From JALOAD01 sp023228995 [NCBI: Candidatus Muiribacterium halophilum] (GTDB lineage Bacteria > Muiribacteriota > Muiribacteriia > Muiribacteriales): 12,795 nt of DNA. Location: positions 1-12,795 of the forward strand of contig JALOAD010000073.1 of NCBI GenBank assembly GCA_023228995.1, given 5' to 3'. The notes beneath the pieces are model-generated. The model made no database searches, was not told the DNA's origin, and saw only the letters and a program-made list of their open reading frames with translations. Within the stretch, counting starts at the first letter, position 1, and every line of letters begins with the position of its first letter. Both the position numbers and the translations under genes were made by a program. Positions 1 to 6,081 of the stretch are shown piece by piece.

Positions 1-160
1 ATACTTCGCAGTCGACAGGACCCGTAACAGATAATTTTGATATGCGAAAAAAAGTCTAAAACCTGCAAACTGAAAATTAAGTATTTATAAAAAAAAACTT
101 GACAAGTCAACACGGCATATGACAAGCTTTCAAAGATTTTCTAATTCCACATTGCTCTTC

Positions 161-211
161 CTACTTCGCCAAAAAATGTTCAGTGAACATTTTGATTTGT
201 TCTTTTGCCAT
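161..211 (-). CDS. possible 16-aa micro-ORF or gene remnant
   Basis: On the minus strand an ATG at 211-209 opens a 16-codon frame (MAKEQIKMFTEHFLAK) ending at TAG 163-161. It is preceded by a good Shine-Dalgarno-like sequence, AAGGGTGG, at 223-216, four bases from the ATG. The same frame read upstream passes through the 33-bp repeats in phase, giving repeated YKNSMQCV octapeptides, but it is broken by a TGA in the repeat copy nearer the ATG. It therefore looks like either a very small translated peptide or the end of a decayed repeat protein. No family is recognised and translation is unproven. Confidence 0.2.
   Translation of the reverse strand: MAKEQIKMFTEHFLAK
173..193. repeat. perfect 9-bp inverted repeat, 3-bp spacer
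   Basis: The left arm AAAATGTTC (173-181) and right arm GAACATTTT (185-193) are exact reverse complements around the spacer AGT. The size and symmetry fit an operator for a dimeric regulator, or the stem of a weak bidirectional terminator, since both outer flanks are A/T runs. It lies about 160-200 bases upstream of the likely promoter of the first gene, which is far for direct repression. It also falls inside the 16-codon minus-strand ORF, so the symmetry could be accidental to coding. The dyad is certain; its function is unknown. Confidence 0.6.
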
Positions 212-220
212 TTCGCCACC

Positions 221-293
221 CTTATACCGCTTTCATACGCATTGCATACTGTTCTTATACAGCTTTAATACGCATTGCATACTGTTCTTATAC
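221..293. repeat. 11-bp phased ATAC array with 33-bp tandem duplication
   Basis: Positions 228-260 and 261-293 are a 33-bp direct duplication with only two mismatches, both in the first 7 bases. Each 33-mer is three 11-bp sub-units of different sequence that all end in ATAC. Including the preceding partial unit, ATAC begins at 224, 235, 246, 257, 268, 279 and 290, exactly 11 bp apart seven times. On the minus strand each sub-unit begins GTAT. The 11-bp spacing is close to one DNA helical turn, so the tetramers would lie on one face of the helix. It could be a protein-binding array, curved DNA, or an 11-codon repeat from a decayed minus-strand gene. Confidence 0.85.
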
Positions 294-356
294 TGATTTT
301 TATATTGCTTATATTTCTTTTTTTATATAGTATATTATCAGTTTTTGTTTTTTTTG

Positions 357-386
357 TTGAAATTGCTAAAAAAAATTTGTTAGAAT
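357..386 (+). promoter_or_regulatory. sigma-70-like promoter of the first gene
   Basis: A TTGAAA -35 (357-362) and a TAGAAT -10 (381-386) are separated by 18 bp in an AT-rich tract, predicting a start near 393 and a leader of about 20 bases. The Shine-Dalgarno is weak, AGTAGGT at 403-409. A perfect TATAAT at 395-400 is an alternative -10, but it lacks a spaced -35 and would leave only about 7 bases before the ATG at 414. This is the best promoter candidate for the start of the gene run. Confidence 0.45.
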
Positions 387-413
387 ACGATATATATAAT
401 ATAGTAGGTAAAT

Positions 414-2600
414 ATGAAAAAAACTAATTATTTTGAAGATGACAATATTCGTTTTTCTATGAAACAAAAGCTTATGATACTATTCCTTATTGTTGGAATA
501 GTTCCTCTTATGACTCTAGGTTATTTTGCTTATACTTCTCAAAAACAAGTTATTAGAGATCAGATAATTGATTCTAGTAAGAGAATTTCTGTGGTTTTGG
601 CTCAGGAACTTAATGAAAAAATTATTACTGCTCATAAAATGCTTAAATCTACTTCAAAACTTCCTAGTCTTCAAACTGGTAATTTTGGTGAAGAAGAAAA
701 AACAATTCTTAGAACTACTCTTAATAATTTTACTATTTTTAAAAACCTTTATTTTGTTGATTCGAGAGGAAGTAAGGGTATCGCTGCTGTAAATAAAGGT
801 GGAAGCAAAGTTGTAAAACAGCTTTCTGAAATTGATGATATTGATCCTAATGTCCTTAAATATTGGTATTTTGGTTCGGTTAGGGGTAGTAATGTTAATA
901 ATGGTTTTTATTCAGATGTTTATTTTGATAAAGAAACTGGTTTTCCTATGCAGGTTATGGGAGTATATGTTAGAAATAATCTTCTTAAACCTGTGGGTAT
1001 TTTAATTGCAGAAATTTCTCTTACTGAAGTTTGGGAAGCTGTTAAAAGGGTGAATTTTGGTAAAACTGGATTTGCATTTGTAATTGATGAAAAAACAGGT
1101 TTTCTTATTGCTCATTCAAATGAAGAAAAATTTGATTCAAAAACTAAATATATTGATAATGATAAAATAAATGAGTTAAAAAAACTTGGAGATGGTGGCA
1201 GAGTTTTTATTAATTCTATTACTCCTAAATTTGCTTCTTATGTTAGTACAGAACTTTTTAAAGATGATCTTGTTCGTACAGGTGGATTTTTTTCTCCTAC
1301 TTGGGGTGTTGTTATTGAACAGACTGAAAGAGAAGCTTTTCAGCCTGCTAGAGAATTAATGAAAAAATTTATGTATGTGGTTACTGTTTTTATGTTGTTT
1401 TCTATTGCTCTTGGTGTTGTTTTTTCTCATGGTATAACTAGGCAGCTTAAAATGCTTCATAAAGTAGCTTTAAGTATTGCAGGGGGTGATCTTTCTCAGG
1501 AACTTCATATTGATTCTGGTGATGAAATTGGAGAGCTTGCTAAATCTTTTGATAAAATGAGAAAAAATCTTAAAAAGAAAATGAGTGATCTTAAAATTCT
1601 TTATGAAATTTCTCAGACAATAAGTGCTGTTCTTGATTATAAAGAACTTTTGAGTGAAATTATGGATATTTCTATAAATGTGCTTGAAGCGGAAAAAGGT
1701 TCAATAATGCTTTTTGATGATGAAACTGAAATGCTTAAGATTGAAGCTTCTTATGGCTTGCCTGAGGATATAATTAGAGATACACTTATAAATCCTAATC
1801 GTGGTATTGTTGGTTGGGTTATTCGCACTGGAAAACCTCTTCTTATTTACGATACTATGAAAGAAGCTGGTTTTGAAAAAATGAAAGGTAGAAAAGCTGA
1901 GAGCGGAACTCTTATGTCTGCTCCTTTAAAAGTTAAAGATAAATTAATTGGAGTTATAAATATTAGTAAATCTATACCTAATACATATAATGATAGTGAT
2001 AGAGACCTTTTTGAAGCTATTGCTTTACAGGCTGCTATTGCTATAGATAAAGCTATTCTTTATAGACTTGCTATTACAGATGGACTTACAAAACTTTATA
2101 TTCATAGATATTTCCAACAGAGGCTTGATGAAGAACTTCAGAGAGCTAAAAGGTATTCAAAACCTTTATCATTTTTAATGATGGATATTGATCATTTTAA
2201 AATATTCAATGATACTTATGGTCATCAGGTTGGCGATAGAGTGTTAAAAATTGTTGCTAGACTTGTTGAAAAAAGTGTTAGAGATGTTGATATTCCAGCT
2301 AGATATGGTGGAGAAGAATTTTCAGTTATACTTCCTGAACTTACGACTGAAGAAGCGAGAGTCCCTGCTGAAAGAATTAGAAAGAACATAGAAACTTATG
2401 ATTTTTATGTTGAGGATAAAATTGTTCCTATAACTGTTAGTCTTGGTGTGTCAACATATCCATATCATGCGGAAGAAAAGGTAGATCTTATAGAAGCTGC
2501 TGATAATGCTATGTATTATTCTAAAGAAACAGGCAGAAATAAATATTCTGTTTTTTCTCCTGAGCTTTTGAAAAAATTAAAAGAGCTTAAAAGTAAATAA
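414..2600 (+). CDS. membrane diguanylate cyclase, dCache-HAMP-GAF-GGDEF
   Basis: Makes cyclic di-GMP from two GTP at the inner membrane in response to an external and a cytoplasmic signal. The 728-residue protein has a membrane helix at about 18-40, a periplasmic double-Cache-like sensor at about 41-318 (typical Y-S-D-V-Y and GFAFVID strands), a second helix at about 319-342, HAMP at about 340-392, GAF at about 395-550 and GGDEF at about 551-715. The catalytic motif is GGEEF (632-636) and the metal/substrate segment DIDHFK starts at D591. The product-inhibition I-site RxxD is intact (R623, D626), so feedback inhibition is expected. All key residues are present, so an active cyclase is very likely; its ligand is unknown. 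It heads the run and is followed by a 72-base gap to the HD-GYP gene with no clear terminator. Confidence 0.95.
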   Translation: MKKTNYFEDDNIRFSMKQKLMILFLIVGIVPLMTLGYFAYTSQKQVIRDQIIDSSKRISVVLAQELNEKIITAHKMLKSTSKLPSLQTGNFGEEEKTILRTTLNNFTIFKNLYFVDSRGSKGIAAVNKGGSKVVKQLSEIDDIDPNVLKYWYFGSVRGSNVNNGFYSDVYFDKETGFPMQVMGVYVRNNLLKPVGILIAEISLTEVWEAVKRVNFGKTGFAFVIDEKTGFLIAHSNEEKFDSKTKYIDNDKINELKKLGDGGRVFINSITPKFASYVSTELFKDDLVRTGGFFSPTWGVVIEQTEREAFQPARELMKKFMYVVTVFMLFSIALGVVFSHGITRQLKMLHKVALSIAGGDLSQELHIDSGDEIGELAKSFDKMRKNLKKKMSDLKILYEISQTISAVLDYKELLSEIMDISINVLEAEKGSIMLFDDETEMLKIEASYGLPEDIIRDTLINPNRGIVGWVIRTGKPLLIYDTMKEAGFEKMKGRKAESGTLMSAPLKVKDKLIGVINISKSIPNTYNDSDRDLFEAIALQAAIAIDKAILYRLAITDGLTKLYIHRYFQQRLDEELQRAKRYSKPLSFLMMDIDHFKIFNDTYGHQVGDRVLKIVARLVEKSVRDVDIPARYGGEEFSVILPELTTEEARVPAERIRKNIETYDFYVEDKIVPITVSLGVSTYPYHAEEKVDLIEAADNAMYYSKETGRNKYSVFSPELLKKLKELKSK

Positions 2601-2672
2601 GTAGTGTATTAAAAAATATAAGTTTAATGATGCATCTCTTTGTTGTGTCATTTATTCAGAGGATTCAAATAA

Positions 2673-4133
2673 ATGAAATTTTTGTTTTTTATAATAGCTA
2701 GTCTATTAAATACTGGTATATGGTTATTTGTTTCTGAGGGTCTTAAATCAGGAAGAGGATTTTTCAGTATATCTGTTTTATTGCTATTTAGTATGCTTTC
2801 GGGTTTGTATTTTTTTAGAAAAAAATTATTATTTCAGGAAAACATTTTTTTAATAATAATATATTTTAATGTTATTCTTTTTTTCCTTTTTGTATTAATT
2901 AATCTTGAAAGTGTTTATCATAGAATTCTTGTTACTATGATGTTTTTTTTACTTTCTGTTTATTCTGTTTATTCAAAAAAACAAGATACAAAAGATTATG
3001 TTGTTATGAAAAGTCTTCTTGATAGAAAAATTCAAGAACTTGGTGAGCTTCATAATATTAGTAATGCTATAAATAGTGTGCTTGATCTTGAATTGCTTCT
3101 TGATATGGTACTTTCTGTTACAGTTGATGTTTTAAAAGTTGGAAGAGTAAGTCTTTTTCTTTTTGATGAAAAAAAGGAAAATCTTGTGCTTAAAATAAGT
3201 AAAGGTCTTGATAGAGAATTAGTTAATAATCTTACTATTCCGATTGGTCAGGGTATTATTGGTAAAGTCGCTGTAGAAGGAAACCCTCTTTTAATTAAAG
3301 ATATAGAAAGAGAACTTGATGGTGAAAAAAAGTCTCAAAAAAACGATAAATATTCAAACAAATCGTTTTTATGCGTTCCTTTAAAGATTAAAAATGAGAT
3401 AATTGGTGTTTTAAGTGTTAATAACAAAGAAAATAATGAAATATTCAATGAAAACGATTTAGAACTTCTCATTATATTGTCTAGTCAGATTGCTGTAGCA
3501 ATTGAAAATGCTAATCTTTATGATAATATGAAAGATTCTTATAAGACTACAATACTTGCTTTGTCAAATGCTCTTGATGCAAAAGATAGTTATACTGGTG
3601 GACATTCTTCTCAGGTTACAAAATATGCAATTCCTATTGCTGAATATTTGGGGTACAATAAAAAACAGTTAGAAAGGCTTGAGTATGCAAGTCTTCTTCA
3701 TGATATTGGAAAAATTGGTATTATTGAAAATATATTGAATAAAAACGGTAGACTCACTGATGATGAGTTTTCAATAATTAAAAAACATCCTGTTATTGGT
3801 GCAGATATTTTACAAAGTGTAAATTTTCTTGAAGATATTGTTCCTATTGTTAAATATCATCATGAAAGATGGGATGGTCATGGATATCCAGAAGGTCTTA
3901 AAGGTGAGGAAATACCACTTGGTGCAAGGATAATAGCAGTTGCTGATACTTTTGACGCTATGACTTCTGATAGACCTTATAGAGAAGGTCTTCCTGCGAA
4001 GATTGCAAAGGCTGAAATTGAAAAATGTTCAGGTACTCAGTTTGATCCTGTTGTTGCTAAAGCTTTTTTAAAACTCTTTGATGAAGGAAAGATTATTGTT
4101 GAAAAATATGATTTCAAAAACAGGTGGCTTTAA
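2673..4133 (+). CDS. membrane GAF-HD-GYP cyclic di-GMP phosphodiesterase
   Basis: Predicted to hydrolyse cyclic di-GMP, opposing the cyclase encoded just upstream. The 486-residue protein starts with four hydrophobic helices (about 3-22, 31-48, 55-78, 82-101) of no family I recognise, then a short linker helix, a GAF domain (about 125-285) and an HD-GYP domain (about 292-480). The metal-binding set is complete: H311, the HD pair H343-D344 in LLHDIGKIG, H372, H396-H397, and D425 in ADTFDAM. The signature HHERWDGHGYP (396-406) includes GYP at 404-406. The start ATG follows AGAGGA (2658-2663) by 9 bases. The stop overlaps the tatD ATG as TAATG, suggesting coupled translation. Catalysis is inferred from intact motifs; some HD-GYP proteins act on other cyclic dinucleotides. 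Confidence 0.94.
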   Translation: MKFLFFIIASLLNTGIWLFVSEGLKSGRGFFSISVLLLFSMLSGLYFFRKKLLFQENIFLIIIYFNVILFFLFVLINLESVYHRILVTMMFFLLSVYSVYSKKQDTKDYVVMKSLLDRKIQELGELHNISNAINSVLDLELLLDMVLSVTVDVLKVGRVSLFLFDEKKENLVLKISKGLDRELVNNLTIPIGQGIIGKVAVEGNPLLIKDIERELDGEKKSQKNDKYSNKSFLCVPLKIKNEIIGVLSVNNKENNEIFNENDLELLIILSSQIAVAIENANLYDNMKDSYKTTILALSNALDAKDSYTGGHSSQVTKYAIPIAEYLGYNKKQLERLEYASLLHDIGKIGIIENILNKNGRLTDDEFSIIKKHPVIGADILQSVNFLEDIVPIVKYHHERWDGHGYPEGLKGEEIPLGARIIAVADTFDAMTSDRPYREGLPAKIAKAEIEKCSGTQFDPVVAKAFLKLFDEGKIIVEKYDFKNRWL

Positions 4134-4135
4134 TG
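4121..4135 (+). promoter_or_regulatory. ribosome binding site deciding the tatD start
   Basis: AGGTGG (4122-4127) lies five bases before the ATG at 4133, which shares its A with the TAA stop of the HD-GYP gene. An in-frame GTG at 4124 lies inside this Shine-Dalgarno and has no site of its own, so the ATG at 4133 is preferred. The resulting protein begins MFIDSHAHL, as TatD proteins usually do. Confidence 0.75.
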
Positions 4136-4891
4136 TTTATTGATAGTCATGCTCATCTTCAAAATGAACAGTTTGACAATGATATTGAAATTGTTTACAA
4201 AAAATCACTAGATAATTCTGTTGGAAGAATAATAAATATTGGTTATGATTTAAATTCCTGTAAAAAAACAATTGAGATTATAAATCGTTTTGAACATATA
4301 TGGGGTACAGTTGGAATGCATCCTCATGATGCTATAAATTATAATAAAAATTTTGAAGAGAACTTATTTTTGTTTTTTGCCGATAAAAAGATTATAGGTC
4401 TTGGAGAAATTGGTCTTGATTATTTTAAAGAGTATTCTCCGATTGATATTCAGAAGAAAGTTTTTATAAAACAGCTTGAAATTGCTAAAGAAAAAGAGCT
4501 TCCAGTTGTTATACATTGTCGTGATGCGTATGATGATTGTTATGAAATTTTAAAATCTCATAATGTCTCAAAAGGTGTTATGCATTGTTTTTCTGGCGAT
4601 GAAAAAGAAGTTGAAAGATTTCTTTCGCTAGGATTTTATATTTCTTTTACTGGAACTGTGACTTTTAGAAAAAACGATCTCAAAGCTGTTAAAGCTACAC
4701 CGGTAGATAGATTGCTTCTTGAAACAGATTGTCCTTATATGACACCAGTTCCTTTTAGAGGAAAGAGAAATGATCCTTCATATATACCGATTATTGCACA
4801 AAAAATTGCTTCTGTGCATAAGGTTGATGTTTTAGAAATAGAGGAGAAGACTACAGAAAATGTTTATAGATTATTTAAGAGGTTAAGTTAA
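4133..4891 (+). CDS. tatD: TatD-family metal-dependent deoxyribonuclease
   Basis: A cytoplasmic TIM-barrel amidohydrolase-fold nuclease. TatD enzymes are known as Mg-dependent 3'-5' exonucleases acting on DNA or RNA ends and linked to DNA repair. With the ATG at 4133 the protein is 252 residues, normal for the family. The metal ligands are visible: H6 and H8 in FIDSHAHL, E92 in GEIGLDY, H128 in VIHCRDA, H151 in GVMHCFSGD and D199 in LLLETDCPY. It overlaps the upstream HD-GYP gene by one base (TAATG) and the downstream PilZ gene by one base (TAATG at 4889-4893). Its place in a signalling operon is probably positional rather than functional. Family assignment is secure; the exact paralogue (TatD, YcfH or YjjV type) is not. 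Confidence 0.93.
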   Translation: MFIDSHAHLQNEQFDNDIEIVYKKSLDNSVGRIINIGYDLNSCKKTIEIINRFEHIWGTVGMHPHDAINYNKNFEENLFLFFADKKIIGLGEIGLDYFKEYSPIDIQKKVFIKQLEIAKEKELPVVIHCRDAYDDCYEILKSHNVSKGVMHCFSGDEKEVERFLSLGFYISFTGTVTFRKNDLKAVKATPVDRLLLETDCPYMTPVPFRGKRNDPSYIPIIAQKIASVHKVDVLEIEEKTTENVYRLFKRLS

Positions 4892-5580
4892 TGGCTGATG
4901 GCGAACATCTTGAAAAACTTGAATCTGGTTTAAATATTCTTGTAGAAGTCAAGTCTGGACTTTTTCGTGGCAATTATCTTTCAAGAATATCTAAATTGGA
5001 CAAAAAAGAAATATTTATAGAATCTCCAGAAGATAAAAGTGGTCAGGAAATTAAATTCTGGGCTAAAACTCTTATATTTTTGAGTTTTTTCAGAGAAAAT
5101 GAACCTGGTGCTATATATGAGTTTTCTGCTCATATTGCAAGAGTAGAGGAAGGGGTAAAAAAGACAATTGTTGTTGACATACCTGAATCTATAGAAAGAA
5201 TACAGAGAAGAAATTATGTTAGAGTTGATTTGAGATTACCGTTTTATTTTCAGGGCTTATCGCTTGAAGATAACAACACTCCTTTAAGTCCTTTAAGAAA
5301 AGGTTATATTATGGATGTTTCTGGTGGTGGTGTATTTTTAAGAACTTCTGAAAAACTCGAAAAAGATCAGATTGTAAGAACAAAATTTGATTTAGGTGAT
5401 GAAAATTTTGAAATTGATGCAAAAATAGTTAGAGTTATAGAAAATAAACGGGGAACTTCTTTTATGTATAAATATGGTGTGCTTTTTGATGATATTGTTG
5501 ATATGATAAGAAGAAGAATTATAGGATATGTTTTTGAAATTGAAAGAAATAATATAAGAAAACAAAAAGAGGTTTTTTAA
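4891..5580 (+). CDS. YcgR-like PilZ domain cyclic di-GMP receptor
   Basis: A 229-residue cytoplasmic protein with an N-terminal beta-rich domain resembling the YcgR N-domain (about 10-95) and a C-terminal PilZ domain (about 103-220). The cyclic di-GMP-binding residues are present: the RRNYVR segment (R106, R107, R111) and the DVSGGG motif (D142, S144, G147). In known systems such proteins bind cyclic di-GMP and slow flagellar rotation or control surface polysaccharides; no flagellar or polysaccharide gene is visible here, so the target is open. Translation probably couples to tatD, since the ATG shares its A with the tatD stop, and AAGAGG (4877-4882) precedes it by 8 bases. Being cotranscribed with a cyclase and a phosphodiesterase, it is the natural local effector, which is inference. 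Confidence 0.9.
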   Translation: MADGEHLEKLESGLNILVEVKSGLFRGNYLSRISKLDKKEIFIESPEDKSGQEIKFWAKTLIFLSFFRENEPGAIYEFSAHIARVEEGVKKTIVVDIPESIERIQRRNYVRVDLRLPFYFQGLSLEDNNTPLSPLRKGYIMDVSGGGVFLRTSEKLEKDQIVRTKFDLGDENFEIDAKIVRVIENKRGTSFMYKYGVLFDDIVDMIRRRIIGYVFEIERNNIRKQKEVF

Positions 5581-6017
5581 TGAAAATAAATGTGAAATTA
5601 CTTACAAACGATAAAGAATTTATGCCGCAGATTATGTCAAAAAAAGCTGTGGGAGCTGATCTTAAAGCATGTATAAATGAAGATATAATAATAAAGTCTA
5701 TGAATACTGCTGTTGTAGGTACTGGTATTTCTATTGAACTTCCTGAAAAATATGAAGCTCAAATAAGACCAAGAAGTGGTCTTGCTTTTAAAAATAGCAT
5801 AACAGTTCTAAATACTCCAGGTACAATAGATCCTGATTATCGTGGAGAAATAAAAGTAATTCTTATAAATCTTGGTAAACAGGATTTTGTTGTTAAAAGA
5901 GGTATGAGAATAGCTCAAATGATTATTAATAAAGTTGAAATTCCATGTTTTGAAATAGTTGATGATCTATCTGTAACTGATAGGGGGCATGGAGGATTTG
6001 GTCATACTGGGATATAA
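5580..6017 (+). CDS. dut: dUTP diphosphatase
   Basis: Hydrolyses dUTP to dUMP and pyrophosphate, keeping uracil out of DNA and supplying dUMP for thymidylate synthesis; it is a homotrimer in this family. All five trimeric dUTPase motifs are seen in the 145-residue protein: I AVGADLKA (23-30), II RPRSGLAFKN (63-72), III GTIDPDYRGE (81-90) with the catalytic Asp, IV RGMRIAQ (107-113) and V RGHGGFGHTG (135-144). Motif V has His where Ser is usual (GFGSTG), a small departure beside the phosphate-contacting loop. The ATG overlaps the PilZ stop by one base (TAATG) and follows AAAGAGG (5566-5572) by 7 bases. It is the last gene before the internal promoter at 6063. Confidence 0.96.
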   Translation: MKINVKLLTNDKEFMPQIMSKKAVGADLKACINEDIIIKSMNTAVVGTGISIELPEKYEAQIRPRSGLAFKNSITVLNTPGTIDPDYRGEIKVILINLGKQDFVVKRGMRIAQMIINKVEIPCFEIVDDLSVTDRGHGGFGHTGI

Positions 6018-6062
6018 AAATACATATTTTTTTGTTTTTATTAGTTTTCAGCTATGAATATG

Positions 6063-6081
6063 TGATATAATCTTATTTATG
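6063..6081 (+). promoter_or_regulatory. extended -10 promoter for a probably leaderless mRNA
   Basis: TGATATAAT (6063-6071) is a perfect extended -10 (TGn plus TATAAT). The usual 6-7 base spacing places the transcription start at 6078-6079, on or beside the A of the ATG at 6079. No Shine-Dalgarno sequence lies in the preceding 20 bases, and no other start codon is in frame before the upstream stop at 6055-6057. The -35 is poor (TTTTCA at 6045-6050, spacer only 15), as is common with extended -10 promoters. The 61-base gap between dut and this gene fits a separate start of transcription. Confidence 0.55.

Larger units (their letters stand above)
1..413. other. non-coding left flank, compositionally distinct
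   Basis: No convincing gene is visible on either strand. The first ~290 bases are visibly richer in G+C than the rest of the window. The stretch contains a perfect inverted repeat (173-193), seven 11-bp-spaced ATAC tetramers including a 33-bp tandem duplication (221-293), a 16-codon minus-strand ORF (161-211), and an AT-rich promoter region next to the first gene (about 340-413). Short open frames reach the left edge on both strands (plus strand to a TAA at 57-59; minus strand from 84 down to 1) but none has a start codon or a recognisable motif. The composition suggests an intergenic repeat element or a decayed gene, which is inference. Confidence 0.6.

Noticed and set aside
5-48. TTCGCA and TGCGAA as a terminator stem followed by an A-run
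   Set aside because: Only six base pairs with a 32-base loop, and the run is A on the plus strand, so it would not work as a plus-strand terminator.
3-59. Plus-strand open frame reaching the left edge and ending at TAA 57-59, possible end of an upstream gene
   Set aside because: Only about 18 codons, no motif, and composition unlike the other genes; other plus frames stop within about 30 bases as well.
1-84. Open frame on the minus strand from 84 down to the left edge, about 28 codons
   Set aside because: It follows a TAA at 87-85 and has no ATG, GTG or TTG start before the edge, and no motif is recognisable.
1-413. Cyclic di-GMP (GEMM) riboswitch upstream of the cyclase
   Set aside because: No conserved GEMM core or paired stems could be found, and the likely promoter leaves a leader of only about 20 bases.
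568-792. Second plus-strand frame inside the cyclase gene
   Set aside because: It lies within the Cache sensor in another frame, is rich in Leu and Lys from AT-rich codons, and has no ribosome site.
2601-2672. Possible terminator or promoter between the cyclase and HD-GYP genes
   Set aside because: The only dyad is AATGA with TCATT around a long loop, and no spaced -35/-10 pair is convincing.
6016-6031. AAAAATA and TATTTTT as a terminator after dut
   Set aside because: The stem is purely A/T with a two-base loop, so it would not form a stable terminator hairpin.
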